Origin: Clostridiales bacterium
GTDB taxonomy: Bacteria; Bacillota; Clostridia; Christensenellales; Aristaeellaceae
Assembly: GCA_015056315.1 (NCBI GenBank)
Contig: SVGN01000008.1
Location: 22,864-86,863, forward strand
Direction: 5' to 3'
Length of the DNA stretch: 64,000 bases
The position numbers were made by a program, and so were the translations under genes. Shown here in pieces: positions 48,642 to 57,220 of the stretch. The notes under the pieces are model-generated. The model was not told the DNA's origin. It did not search any database and saw only the letters and a program-made list of their open reading frames with translations. Each line of letters begins with the position of its first letter. The stretch's first letter is position 1.

Positions 48642-49479
48642 AAAGAAACAGACCACCATGGTGCCCTATCCCAGCCATGCCATCGTTCCCGAACGCGATG
48701 TGAACAAGAAGCCTGTGCTGGAAGCCCGCCATCTGGGCGTGGAATTCGGCGGCCTGAAGGCTGTGGACGACTTTAATCTGATCATTGGCCCCACGGAGAT
48801 CGCAGGCCTCATCGGCCCCAACGGTGCCGGTAAGACCACCATCTTCAACCTGATCACCAAGGTATACCAGCCCACCATGGGCACCATCCTGGTGGACGGG
48901 CGGGATACCGCAGGCATGAACACCATCCAGATCAACAAGCTGGGCATTGCCCGTACCTTCCAGAACATCCGCCTGTTCGACAAGCTGAGCGTGGAGGATA
49001 ATGTAAAGATCGGCCTGCATAACCAGCTCAAGTACAACGCCGCCACCGGCGTGCTGCGTCTGCCCGGCTACTGGAAGCAGGAGAAGAAGATGCACGAGAA
49101 GGCTCTGGAGCTGCTCAGCATCTTCGATATGCAGGATCTGGCAGACCATGAGGCAGGCTCCCTGCCCTACGGTGCCCAGCGCCGCCTGGAGATCGTGCGC
49201 GCACTGGCCACCAACCCCAAGCTGCTGCTTTTGGACGAGCCCGCCGCCGGTATGAACCCTGCCGAGACCGCCGAGCTGATGGAGAACATCGTCAAGATCC
49301 GTGATACGTTCCAGATCGCCATCATGCTCATCGAGCACGATATGAAGCTGGTCATGGGTATCTGCGAGGGTATTGCGGTGCTGAACTACGGCCGCATCAT
49401 TGCCAAGGGCACCCCCACCGAGATCCAGAACAACCCCACCGTTGTGGAAGCCTACCTGGGCAAGAAGAAGGAGGGCTGA
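48634..49479 (+). CDS. livG: Branched-chain amino acid ABC transporter ATP-binding protein LivG
   Basis: A 281-residue ABC ATPase. Walker A GPNGAGKTT, signature LPYGAQRRLEIVRAL, Walker B LLLLDEPAAGMNP and switch His in IEHDMKL are intact. The first 30 residues (SEKKQTTMVPYPSHAIVPER) extend beyond the usual family start. The ATG at 48634 lies inside the end of livM, with a purine-rich AGAGGGGG upstream. It works with LivF as the power unit. Confidence 0.94.
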   Translation: MSEKKQTTMVPYPSHAIVPERDVNKKPVLEARHLGVEFGGLKAVDDFNLIIGPTEIAGLIGPNGAGKTTIFNLITKVYQPTMGTILVDGRDTAGMNTIQINKLGIARTFQNIRLFDKLSVEDNVKIGLHNQLKYNAATGVLRLPGYWKQEKKMHEKALELLSIFDMQDLADHEAGSLPYGAQRRLEIVRALATNPKLLLLDEPAAGMNPAETAELMENIVKIRDTFQIAIMLIEHDMKLVMGICEGIAVLNYGRIIAKGTPTEIQNNPTVVEAYLGKKKEG

Positions 49480-50192
49480 TGATGAGCAATCTGCTGAAGG
49501 TCGAGAACCTGCATGTGTACTACGGCAGCATCCATGCCATCAAGGGCGTTTCCTTCGATGTAAACGAGGGCGAGATCGTTACCCTGATCGGTGCCAACGG
49601 CGCCGGTAAGAGCACCACCCTCAACACCGTTGCCGGTCTGCTCAAGCCCCGCAGCGGCAGCATCCTGCTCAACGGCCAGAGCATCGCCGGTGTGCCTGCG
49701 GATAAGATCGTCTCCCGCGGCATGGCACTGTGCCCCGAAGGCCGCAGGGTATTCCTGCAGATGAGCGTGAAGGAGAACCTGGAGATGGGCGGCTTTACCC
49801 GCCCTGCAGGTGAGATCGCCGATTCCATCGAGGATGTGTACCAGCGCTTCCCCCGCCTGAAGGAACGCTACAAGCAGGTAGCGGGCACCCTTTCCGGCGG
49901 CGAGCAGCAGATGCTGGCCATGGGCCGCGCCTTGATGAGCAAGCCCAAGCTGCTCATGCTGGATGAGCCCTCCATGGGTCTGGCTCCCATTCTGGTGGAG
50001 CAGATCTTCGATATTATCAAGGAGCTGCACGAGGCAGGCACCACCATCCTGCTGGTAGAGCAGAACGCACAGATGGCCCTCAGCGTGGCCGACCGGGCCT
50101 ATGTGCTGGAGACCGGCAACATCGTCAAGGAAGGCCCCGCACTGGAGCTGCTCAACGACGACGCCGTCAAGAACGCCTATCTGGGCGATTGA
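49479..50192 (+). CDS. livF: Branched-chain amino acid ABC transporter ATP-binding protein LivF
   Basis: A 237-residue ABC ATPase. Walker A GANGAGKST, signature LSGGEQQMLAMGRAL, Walker B LLMLDEPSMGLAP and VEQNAQMAL are intact and characteristic of LivF. Two ATGs stand side by side; the second (49482) has the better distance to AAGGAGG. The first overlaps the livG stop by one base. It ends the operon before a small hairpin (50201-50217) and a stronger terminator. Confidence 0.94.
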   Translation: MMSNLLKVENLHVYYGSIHAIKGVSFDVNEGEIVTLIGANGAGKSTTLNTVAGLLKPRSGSILLNGQSIAGVPADKIVSRGMALCPEGRRVFLQMSVKENLEMGGFTRPAGEIADSIEDVYQRFPRLKERYKQVAGTLSGGEQQMLAMGRALMSKPKLLMLDEPSMGLAPILVEQIFDIIKELHEAGTTILLVEQNAQMALSVADRAYVLETGNIVKEGPALELLNDDAVKNAYLGD

Positions 50193-50303
50193 TCCCGGGG
50201 AAAGCCCGCCGGGCTTTGACGGCTGTCCGGGGCTGCTGCGCAAGACGCCGGTCCCGGACGGTCGCGCCCCCATTGGGGCCTGCCTGCGGGTTTATGAATA
50301 ACC

Positions 50304-50341
50304 AAACAGCGTGGAGAGAAAACGGTCTCTCCACGCTGTTT
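50304..50341 (+). terminator. Terminator of the liv operon
   Basis: A 14-bp stem AAACAGCGTGGAGA / TCTCCACGCTGTTT with a ten-base loop and flanking A/T runs. Confidence 0.85.
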
Positions 50342-50344
50342 GTC

Positions 50345-50373
50345 TTGAAATGGGCAGCTCCCGGTGCTATAGT
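50345..50373 (+). promoter_or_regulatory. Promoter of the CPT-like gene
   Basis: A -35 TTGAAA (50345-50350), a 17-bp spacer and -10 TATAGT (50368-50373), beginning right after the liv terminator. Confidence 0.7.
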
Positions 50374-50419
50374 GGCAGTAAGCCCCCGCTGTTTTCGGTG
50401 GGGAAAGGAGGCGTTACGC

Positions 50420-50932
50420 ATGCCCAAAGGACGTATCATTTTTCTCAACGGTGTTACCAGCTCCGGCAAGACCTCCATCGTGGATGCGCTGCAGGAGTAC
50501 CGGGAGCCGTTTTTCTACGTGGTGGCCAACGATCTCTTCGAGCAGATGGTGGGGGAACGCTTCCTTCGGGAAAACTACTGGAAGCACCTCAGCGAAGTGA
50601 TCCTGATGATGTACCACACCGCCAGGCTGTATTCCGATATGGGCAAGAATGTGCTTATCGACGGTATCCTTGTGGAGCGGGAGGAGCTTGCGCCCCACTA
50701 CCGGCGGCTGCGGGAGATCCTGAAGGATAACCCACTGGACATCGTAGAGGTTTCCTGCCCGCCGGAGATCTGCCGGCAGCGCAACATCGCCCGTGGCGAC
50801 CGTTACGAGACCCAGTCGGAGGAGCAGGCGGCCATCATGGCGCAGCACATTGAATACAGCCTCACGGTGGATACCGAGAATAACACCCCTCAGCAATGCG
50901 CCGCCCGGATCATCGAGGCCCTGTTCTCCTGA
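50420..50932 (+). CDS. Chloramphenicol phosphotransferase-like P-loop kinase
   Basis: A 170-residue P-loop protein. GVTSSGKTS at residues 11-19 is the nucleotide site; VLIDGILVERE and VEVSCPPEICRQRNIARGDR match the CPT family (PF07931). In Streptomyces venezuelae the type member inactivates chloramphenicol, but most homologues in other bacteria have unknown small-molecule substrates, so resistance should not be assumed. AAAGGAGG precedes the ATG. It has its own promoter. Confidence 0.8.
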   Translation: MPKGRIIFLNGVTSSGKTSIVDALQEYREPFFYVVANDLFEQMVGERFLRENYWKHLSEVILMMYHTARLYSDMGKNVLIDGILVEREELAPHYRRLREILKDNPLDIVEVSCPPEICRQRNIARGDRYETQSEEQAAIMAQHIEYSLTVDTENNTPQQCAARIIEALFS

Positions 50933-50956
50933 CCTGACGGGCCAGTGCACCGGGCA

Positions 50957-50984
50957 CGGGCCGGAGGGGCGGGGCTCCGGCCCG
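50957..50984. terminator. GC-rich hairpin between convergent genes
   Basis: A ten-bp stem CGGGCCGGAG / CTCCGGCCCG between the CPT-like and TIGR04086 stops. No T run follows, so termination strength is uncertain. Confidence 0.5.
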
Positions 50985-50996
50985 CGTCCATCCCGC

Positions 50997-51428
50997 TTAC
51001 CGCCGCCGCATACCCGCCACGATGGCCCCGGCGATGCCGCCGCCCGCCACGCCCATGGCGATGTCGCTCAGGTAGGCGGTAAAGGGCAGCTGCTGCCCGG
51101 AAAGCAGCGCATAGAGCAGCACGCCCAGCAGCATGTAGGCAAGACCGACCCCTGCCCCCAGCAGCAGGCCGTTTTCACCGCCCCTGCCCACGGTCACCCA
51201 GACCCCGGCAAAGATGCTGCCCAGCTTGATGAGCTGGTTCACGATGCGGATCACCTGATCGGAGGGCTTGAGCCATTGCAGCAGCAGGGCAAAGAGCAAA
51301 ACGCAGCCCAGCGTAACGCCGATGGCGGTGAGCAGCCCCCGGAGAAGTTGTCCCCAGACGGTCTTTCGGTTGCGGCCGCTTCTGCGGCGCATGGTCCCCT
51401 TGGCAGCAGGTGTGGTATAGCCGGACAT
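50997..51428 (-). CDS. TIGR04086 family membrane protein
   Basis: A 143-residue protein with a basic N-terminus and four hydrophobic segments: GVTLGCVLLFALLLQWL, LGSIFAGVWVTVGRGGENGLLLG, and two more. This matches TIGR04086, commonly encoded beside yajC in Clostridia, function unknown. Its ribosome site (AAGGGAGGG) lies in the 3' arm of the yajC terminator and the ATG follows the T run directly, so expression is linked to that hairpin. Confidence 0.85.
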   Translation of the reverse strand: MSGYTTPAAKGTMRRRSGRNRKTVWGQLLRGLLTAIGVTLGCVLLFALLLQWLKPSDQVIRIVNQLIKLGSIFAGVWVTVGRGGENGLLLGAGVGLAYMLLGVLLYALLSGQQLPFTAYLSDIAMGVAGGGIAGAIVAGMRRR

Positions 51429-51431
51429 AAA

Positions 51432-51481
51432 AAACCCTCCCTTGAACGCTTTGTAAAAGATATGCGCTCAAGGGAGGGTTT
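51432..51481 (-). terminator. yajC terminator that also masks the next ribosome site
   Basis: A 14-bp stem (AAACCCTCCCTTGA / TCAAGGGAGGGTTT on either strand) with a 22-base loop, followed on the minus strand by TTTTTT and then the ATG of the TIGR04086 gene. The 3' arm contains that gene's Shine-Dalgarno sequence. Confidence 0.85.
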
Positions 51482-51496
51482 ATGCTGCTATACCGA

Positions 51497-51886
51497 TCAG
51501 TTGAGAACCTCGGAATCGTTCTCGATGGCCACGTCTTCTACCTGACGGATGGCCCAGCGGGCGAAGATCAGCTTTACGTTGTCGCGGCCCACAGACAGCT
51601 CAAGGGTGTCGTCCTTGATGTTGGTGATGGTGCCGTAGATGCCGCCGATGGTGGAGACACGGTCGCCCACCTTCAGGGCCTTCAGCATTTCCTGTACCTT
51701 CTTTTCCTTCTTGCGCTGGGGACGGATCAGCATGAAGTAGAAGATCACAAAGATGAGGATCATGGGAACCAGGGAGATCAGCGTGCCGACGAAGCCCACT
51801 TCAGCGGGCACGGCACCCTCGGCACCGGTAGCGGTAGCGGCATCGGCAGCAGCCTGCTCAAGAGCCATCAGAGAGAAAAACTTCAT
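51497..51886 (-). CDS. yajC: Preprotein translocase subunit YajC
   Basis: A 129-residue single-pass membrane protein of the Sec holotranslocon. The helix (LISLVPMILIFVIFYFMLI, about residues 36-54) is followed by RPQRKKEKKVQEMLKALKVGDRVSTIGGIYG, the family signature. The ATG at 51886 has AGGGG at a suitable distance. It has its own promoter; secD/secF are not in the window. Confidence 0.95.
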   Translation of the reverse strand: MKFFSLMALEQAAADAATATGAEGAVPAEVGFVGTLISLVPMILIFVIFYFMLIRPQRKKEKKVQEMLKALKVGDRVSTIGGIYGTITNIKDDTLELSVGRDNVKLIFARWAIRQVEDVAIENDSEVLN

Positions 51887-51920
51887 TGTAAAATACCCCT
51901 TTCCAATAGTAGGTGATTGG

Positions 51921-51949
51921 ATTATAGCAAATCCTGCCCGAAAGTACAA
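51921..51949 (-). promoter_or_regulatory. Promoter of yajC
   Basis: On the minus strand: -35 TTGTAC (51944-51949), a 17-bp spacer and -10 TATAAT (51921-51926), 34 bases before the ATG. Confidence 0.75.
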
Positions 51950-52183
51950 GCCATTTGCGAAAAAGCAGCCGCAGAAAAAACAGGCGCCAGGGTCAACAAA
52001 AGTAAAAAAGCAGGGGAAGTGCTGTACTTTCCGGCGGTTTTCATGTACAATGCAAGGTGATAAATTGTTGTTCCTGTGCCCAAAAGCATATGTACCGAAG
52101 CGGCGGCGCTGCATAGCGTGCCCTGCGCAGTTTCACGGTCGTGCGGGGGGCGTGGGGACGAAGACCATAGAGGAGGGCTGCAT

Positions 52184-55156
52184 ATGCGGATCGATCTTAC
52201 CTGCCCCGTGGAACTCTGGCAGTTTGCCATGCCAACGGAAGCATCCCCGGAATGCACCTTTGTAATGAATAACCTGAGCGATAAGGTGGTCACCTCCGTC
52301 ATGGTGACGCTGAACTGCTACAACAAGCAGGAGCAGCTCATCCTGCGCCAGTCCGAACGGGTGCAGGGGCTCAAGGCCGGTGTGGGCGAGCGCTTTAGCA
52401 TCGTCATCCTGCCCAGCCAGTGGGAGGGCGTAGAGGGTATGGATCTGGTGGTGGAAAAAGTCTGGTTCGACGATTCCACCGTCTGGCGCAGAGGCAGCGC
52501 CCCCCTTACCGAGTACACCCCCAACACGCTGAGCGCAGGCCGCGCGCTGGATCAGCTGCGCTTCGTTGCCGGGCGCGATGCGGTGGGCTACCCCCAGATG
52601 CAGGAGTCTGCCTGGCTGTGCGTGTGCGGCCGTGCCAATGCGCCGGAGAGCGAGCGCTGCTGCCGCTGCGAGCGGGGCCGGGATACGGTCTTTGCCAGCT
52701 ACAACAAAGAAAACGTGGCGGCGGTCATTGCGGTGCGCGAGCGCAAGCTGGCGGACGACTCCCGCAAGGCCCGCGAGGTGAACAGCCGCCTGAACGAAGA
52801 AGAGAGCAAGCGCAGGAGCGCCGTAAAGCGCAAGCGCCGCAACCGCTGGCGGCTGGTGGGCGTATGCGCCGCCGTGCTGGCGGTGGCTGCGGTAGCGGTC
52901 TTCTGGGGCCTGCCCGCCCTGCGCTATCAGAATGCCAACCAGCTTTTGGAAAGCGGCCAGTACGAGAAGGCCAGTGAGGCCTTTGCCGCCATGGGCGGGT
53001 ACAAGGATGCCCAGACCCAGGCCACCGCAAGCCGCTATCAGCAGGCAGAGATGCTTTTCCGGAAGAACGATCTGGAAAGCCTTACCGCCGCGCTGGAGAT
53101 CTACACCGAGCTTGGTGAGTATGAGGACAGCGCCCTGCGGGTGCAGCAGACCACCTATGCCATTGGCGAAGCCTACCTGGCCGATAAGCAGTACGATCAG
53201 GCCGCCGACCGTTTCCAGACCCTGGGCGATTATGAAGACAGCGCCGACCGGCTCAACCAGTGCATCTACACCCAGGCGGATGAGCTGTACCAGAATGGTC
53301 AGTATTCGCTGGCGCAGGCGCTGTTTGCCAACATTGCCGACCACAGCGATGCGGCTGCCCGCGTGCGCGGCTGCCAGTATGCCATGGCCAAGGAGAGCGA
53401 GGAGGCGGGCGACGATGCCCAGGCTGCCCAGCTCTACCTGCAGGCAGGCGACTACGAGGATGCTGCCCAGCGCTATGTGGAGTGCCTCTACCGCAGTGCC
53501 GTGGCCGAGCAGGAGAACGGCAATGTGGAAAAAGCCGGTTCCCTGTTCCTGAACTGCGGCGATTATCAGGATGCGGTGCAGCGCGGCCGCGAATGCATCT
53601 ACCAGTACGCCGTGCAGCAGCGGGATGCAGGCGCTTACGAACTGGCTGCCGCCGCCTTCCGCCGCATCCCTGACCATCTGGACAGCCAGGCCCAGATCAC
53701 CTACTGTGTGTACCATCAGGCTGCCAGTGCCGAAAATCAGGGCGATTATGCCAGCGCTGTGATGCTTTTCAGCTCCGTTGGCGAGTATGAGGATGCTCCC
53801 GCCCGCATCCAGGAGTGCAGCTACCTGCTGGCGCTGGATTCCATCTCCAAGGGCGATTACCACGCTGCCGAGACCCTGCTGGCCTCTCTTGAGGTGAGCG
53901 AGGAGAACAGCGATCAGCTGGTGAACGTGCGCTACCATCTGGCGGAGAAGGCCTTCGAGCTGGAGGATTACCGCACTGCCATCGATTACTATACCCTGCT
54001 GGATAACGAGCTGTACCAGCCCCGCATGCGGGAGTGCTGGTATCTGCTGGGCCAGCAGCAGATGAACAGCTCCCTCTACGAGGATGCCATCGCCAGCTTT
54101 ACCGCCGCCGGTGAGCACGAGGGCGCAGCTGCTGCGTTGGAGAACGCTGCCGTTGCCCTGGCCGGTCTTTGCGAGAGCAACGGCGATCTGGATGCCGCCC
54201 GCGTGCTGGTGAGCCGTACCGAGCTGCCGGAGGCTGCCCGGGAGAAGGCTCTGGCGCTGCTGATGGCCGAGGGCAAGCGCCTGGAGGACAGCGGCGAGCA
54301 CGACCAGGCCGCCCAGTGGTACCAGACCCTCAGCGGGCTGGGCAATGCGGATGAGCTGGTCAAGGCAAGCAGCTACAAGGCCGCCCTCAAGCAGATGCAG
54401 GCGGGCGAGTATCTGGCCGCTGCCGATGCCTTTGCTGCCCTTGGCGACTACAGCGATGCCGCCCTGCAGGCCCAGAGCTGCTACGATTCTGTCTACAGCG
54501 GCATCCTGGCCCAGGCCGAGACCCTTTTCAGCGCCAAGGATCATCTGGGCCTCATCACCCTGCTCCAGCCCATCGACCGGAGCACCCTACCCAAGAGCTA
54601 CGAGGCCATCGAGGATATGTATCTGGAGACCTGCCTTACCGTGGCCAACGACCTTTACAGCGCAGGCGAGCGCTACAAGGCCCTGCCCTTCTATGTGGAG
54701 GCCAGCGAGCTTTCCGCTGCCGAAAAGAAGCTGGGCTACCGCAGCTACCTGATCCTTGGCACCTGGCAGAGCAACAGCGGCAAGCTGGCAGAGTTCCGCC
54801 CGGACGGCACCTGCACCCTGATGGGCGAGGAGTTGTACTTCCAGGTGGATAACTTCTCCCTGCTCACCGGCACCGCCCCGGACGACCTGAGCGTTACCCA
54901 CCGCATCAACAGCATGACCGCCAAGGGCATGAGCATCGAGGAGCTTCGCGGCAAGAGCGAGGTCAACTTCAAGCTGGAAAAGATCGCTGAGGTGACCGTG
55001 CCGCCCATGGATCTGTCCGTGCTGGCCCCCGAGGCCGCCGAAGAGGCTGCCGCCCCCGAAGCGGAGGGAGTTACCGAAACCGATGAGACCCCCGAGACCG
55101 AAGAGACCCCCGAGAGCGTAGAGAACCTTCCGGCGGAGGCCAGCGATGAAGCATGA
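52184..55156 (+). CDS. Membrane-anchored TPR-repeat protein with zinc ribbon
   Basis: A 990-residue protein. Residues 1-120 form an unrecognised beta-rich domain; residues about 144-165 hold a zinc ribbon (CVCGRANAPESERCCRC); a basic stretch and one membrane helix (about 223-246) follow. Residues about 250-850 are some fourteen TPR/Sel1-like repeats of the kind YEKASEAFAAMGGYKDA. The C-terminal 140 residues are beta-rich with an acidic Glu-Thr-Pro tail. It probably scaffolds a surface complex; partners are unknown. The ATG at 52184 has AGGAGGG upstream. The acyltransferase gene overlaps its last 11 bases. Confidence 0.85.
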   Translation: MRIDLTCPVELWQFAMPTEASPECTFVMNNLSDKVVTSVMVTLNCYNKQEQLILRQSERVQGLKAGVGERFSIVILPSQWEGVEGMDLVVEKVWFDDSTVWRRGSAPLTEYTPNTLSAGRALDQLRFVAGRDAVGYPQMQESAWLCVCGRANAPESERCCRCERGRDTVFASYNKENVAAVIAVRERKLADDSRKAREVNSRLNEEESKRRSAVKRKRRNRWRLVGVCAAVLAVAAVAVFWGLPALRYQNANQLLESGQYEKASEAFAAMGGYKDAQTQATASRYQQAEMLFRKNDLESLTAALEIYTELGEYEDSALRVQQTTYAIGEAYLADKQYDQAADRFQTLGDYEDSADRLNQCIYTQADELYQNGQYSLAQALFANIADHSDAAARVRGCQYAMAKESEEAGDDAQAAQLYLQAGDYEDAAQRYVECLYRSAVAEQENGNVEKAGSLFLNCGDYQDAVQRGRECIYQYAVQQRDAGAYELAAAAFRRIPDHLDSQAQITYCVYHQAASAENQGDYASAVMLFSSVGEYEDAPARIQECSYLLALDSISKGDYHAAETLLASLEVSEENSDQLVNVRYHLAEKAFELEDYRTAIDYYTLLDNELYQPRMRECWYLLGQQQMNSSLYEDAIASFTAAGEHEGAAAALENAAVALAGLCESNGDLDAARVLVSRTELPEAAREKALALLMAEGKRLEDSGEHDQAAQWYQTLSGLGNADELVKASSYKAALKQMQAGEYLAAADAFAALGDYSDAALQAQSCYDSVYSGILAQAETLFSAKDHLGLITLLQPIDRSTLPKSYEAIEDMYLETCLTVANDLYSAGERYKALPFYVEASELSAAEKKLGYRSYLILGTWQSNSGKLAEFRPDGTCTLMGEELYFQVDNFSLLTGTAPDDLSVTHRINSMTAKGMSIEELRGKSEVNFKLEKIAEVTVPPMDLSVLAPEAAEEAAAPEAEGVTETDETPETEETPESVENLPAEASDEA

Positions 55157-56360
55157 AAACCGTACCAAGTGGGATATCGGCGTGCTGCATGGCTTCCGGG
55201 CCATTATGGTGCTGCTGGTCGCCAATTTCCATATCTGGCAGCAGGGCTGGCTGTCCCAGACCTTCCGCATCGGGCCGCTGACCATCGAGATGGATTACCT
55301 TACCCGCAGCAGCTACATCTTTGTGGATGGCATGATCCTGCTCAGCGGCTTTCTGCTGTTCCTGCCCTACGCCCGGGCCATGGATGAGGACTACCCCCTG
55401 CCCAAGGTGGGCGATTTCTACCTGACCCGTCTGGCGCGCATCGTACCCTCCTATGTGGCGTCTGTGCTTTTGATGCTCTTCTGTGTGGCGCTGCCTCAGA
55501 ACATGTACCACAAAAGCAGTGTGATGCACCTGGATCTGTTCTCTCACCTTACGTTTACCCATACCTTCTTCCGCCAGCCATACCAGTACACCAACCTGAA
55601 CGGCGTGCTGTGGACGGTGGCCATCGAGATGCAGATGTATCTGCTCTACCCCTTCATCGGGCGCTGCGCCCTCAAAAAGCCTGCCCTCACCATGGTGCTG
55701 CTCACCGCGCTGGGCTGGCTCTACCGGGCTGTGATCTACTACCGGGTGCCCGATACCTCCATGTTCATCAACCAGCTGCCCGCGTTTCTGGATACCTACG
55801 TCATCGGTATGCTGGGGGCCATTGCCTACTGCAAGCTGCGCAAGGCCCTGGGCGACCCGGACGGGAAGCAATCCCCGTTGGTGCGCATCGCCGGTCTGCT
55901 GCTCTTTGCGGCGGGTCTGCTGCTGGTGAGCGGCATTGCCAGGCTGCAATCCACCGCGGGCGTGCAGGGGATGGAGGAGCTGCGGCTGGGCCAGCTGAGG
56001 CACCGGCTGCCCCTTACCCTGAGCCTGATGATCTGTATGCTGGGGGCGGTATTCATGCCCGGTGCGCTGCGCTGGCTGCTCAGCAACCGGCTGATGCGCT
56101 TCCTTGCCACCATCTCCTACAATTTCTACATCTGGCATCAGGTGCTGTCGGTGCAGATAGCGCTGCACTGGTTCCCGGATACGCTCCATAGCGACCGGAT
56201 GCTCCAGTGGGGCTTTACAGTGCTGTGCTTCAGCCTTTCCACTTTGGTGGCGATGGCCTTCACCTACGGCTGGGAACAGCCCTGCGCCAAATGGATCCGC
56301 AGGGGTGCGGAATGGCTCAAAGCCAAACGTAAGCCCCGGCCTGCACAGAGTGAAGGCTGA
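55146..56360 (+). CDS. Acyltransferase family 3 (OafA/YrhL-like) membrane protein
   Basis: A 404-residue membrane O-acyltransferase with about ten helices. The N-terminal HGFRAIMVLLVANFHIW carries the conserved Arg and His of acyltransferase 3; FYLTRLARIVPSYVAS and LWTVAIEMQMYLLYPF are typical. It transfers acetyl or other acyl groups to wall polysaccharide, peptidoglycan or exopolysaccharide. It overlaps the TPR protein gene by 11 bases, suggesting the TPR protein recruits or presents its substrate (inference). Confidence 0.88.
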   Translation: MKHENRTKWDIGVLHGFRAIMVLLVANFHIWQQGWLSQTFRIGPLTIEMDYLTRSSYIFVDGMILLSGFLLFLPYARAMDEDYPLPKVGDFYLTRLARIVPSYVASVLLMLFCVALPQNMYHKSSVMHLDLFSHLTFTHTFFRQPYQYTNLNGVLWTVAIEMQMYLLYPFIGRCALKKPALTMVLLTALGWLYRAVIYYRVPDTSMFINQLPAFLDTYVIGMLGAIAYCKLRKALGDPDGKQSPLVRIAGLLLFAAGLLLVSGIARLQSTAGVQGMEELRLGQLRHRLPLTLSLMICMLGAVFMPGALRWLLSNRLMRFLATISYNFYIWHQVLSVQIALHWFPDTLHSDRMLQWGFTVLCFSLSTLVAMAFTYGWEQPCAKWIRRGAEWLKAKRKPRPAQSEG

Positions 56361-56368
56361 TACGAGAA

Positions 56369-56396
56369 GACCTCCCCTGCCTATGCGGGGGAGGTC
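56369..56396 (+). terminator. Terminator after the acyltransferase gene
   Basis: A nine-bp stem GACCTCCCC / GGGGAGGTC followed by GTTTGG, 9 bases past the stop. Confidence 0.75.
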
Positions 56397-56430
56397 GTTT
56401 GGTGAAATGCAGGATCAACAGGAGGTATAT

Positions 56431-56916
56431 ATGGAGCTGTTCGATGTTTACGACCGGGACGGGAACCCCACCGGCCAGACCATGGTACGGGGCGAGCCCA
56501 TGCCCGAGGGCTGCTACCGCATGGTGGCGGGCGTATTGTGTATGCATACCGATGGCACCGTGCTGCTGATGAAGCGCCACCCGGATAAGTCCACCCACCC
56601 AAACCTGTACGAGGCCAGCGCCAGCGGCAGCGTGTTGGCGGGGGAGACCCCGGAGCAGGCCGCCCGGCGGGAGCTGCTGGAGGAAACCGGCATCCGCTGC
56701 GGAGCCCTTACGCCTGTTTATGCGGAGCGGGATGCCACCCGCCTGTTCCGCTACTATGCGGCAGTGGTGGATCAGCCCAAGGAAGCGGTCACCCTCCAGC
56801 CCGGCGAGACGGTCGCCTACCTTTGGGCAGACCGGGCCCAGCTGGCGCAGCTGCTGGCGGCAGACCCCTCCCCGGTGATCCTTCACGAGGGCGTTTGTCG
56901 TTACCTTGGTTTGTAA
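56431..56916 (+). CDS. Nudix hydrolase
   Basis: A 161-residue Nudix-fold enzyme. The box GSVLAGETPEQAARRELLEETGI fits Gx5Ex7REUxEExGU, giving the metal-binding helix. The N-terminus ELFDVYDRDGNPTGQTMVRG and VLLMKRHPDK resemble the IDI/YfcD-like branch that hydrolyses nucleoside diphosphate-linked compounds. The exact substrate is unknown. The ATG at 56431 has AGGAGG five bases upstream. The stretch 56917-56989 after it shows nothing recognisable. Confidence 0.88.
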   Translation: MELFDVYDRDGNPTGQTMVRGEPMPEGCYRMVAGVLCMHTDGTVLLMKRHPDKSTHPNLYEASASGSVLAGETPEQAARRELLEETGIRCGALTPVYAERDATRLFRYYAAVVDQPKEAVTLQPGETVAYLWADRAQLAQLLAADPSPVILHEGVCRYLGL

Positions 56917-56989
56917 GGCATGGCGTGTTTGCGGCATTAACGCTTACAGACCCTTCATAACATTCTTTACAAAAACTGAACGGCAACTC

Positions 56990-57018
56990 TTGCAATCTGG
57001 CGAAAGATAAGCTATACT
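56990..57018 (+). promoter_or_regulatory. Promoter of the GH130 transcript, with GTTAA motifs
   Basis: A -35 TTGCAA (56990-56995), a 17-bp spacer and -10 TATACT (57013-57018). Just downstream, three GTTAAA/C motifs start at 57022, 57032 and 57044, spaced 10 and 12 bp, so they sit on about one face of the helix at the start site. They may be an operator for the LacI-type regulator encoded downstream. Confidence 0.65.
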
Positions 57019-57026
57019 GTGGTTAA

Positions 57027-57218
57027 ATGAAGTTAAACGAAAGGTTAACGGCAAACACGCCAAACCTGCGCGGGCAGGAGAGAACCGGTGGCAGACGGCT
57101 GTTGCAGCCGTGCCGCCCGGGGAAGATACTGCGCTTCATATGCGGCAGCTGCCGCGCCAACTCCACTTGTCCCGGTGCGTGCAAGCATACGGGTACGATC
57201 AGGAAAGAGGTAAGATAG
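57027..57218 (+). CDS. Possible 63-residue leader ORF before GH130 gene
   Basis: An ATG at 57027 lies about two bases after the predicted transcription start, so the mRNA could be leaderless for this frame. It encodes 63 basic residues with four cysteines in CGSCRANSTCPGACKH and stops two bases before the GH130 ATG. No family is recognised and no ribosome site is present; it may not be translated. The GH130 ribosome site lies inside it. Confidence 0.25.
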   Translation: MKLNERLTANTPNLRGQERTGGRRLLQPCRPGKILRFICGSCRANSTCPGACKHTGTIRKEVR

Positions 57219-57220
57219 CT

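Noticed and set aside
45387..48659. A 1090-codon open frame antisense to livJ-livH-livM
   Set aside because: Composition is His/Gly/Asp-rich and follows codon bias of the highly expressed liv genes; no ribosome site or family.
50420..50932. Chloramphenicol resistance gene
   Set aside because: It belongs to the wider CPT family only; most members have unknown substrates and there is no mobile or resistance context.
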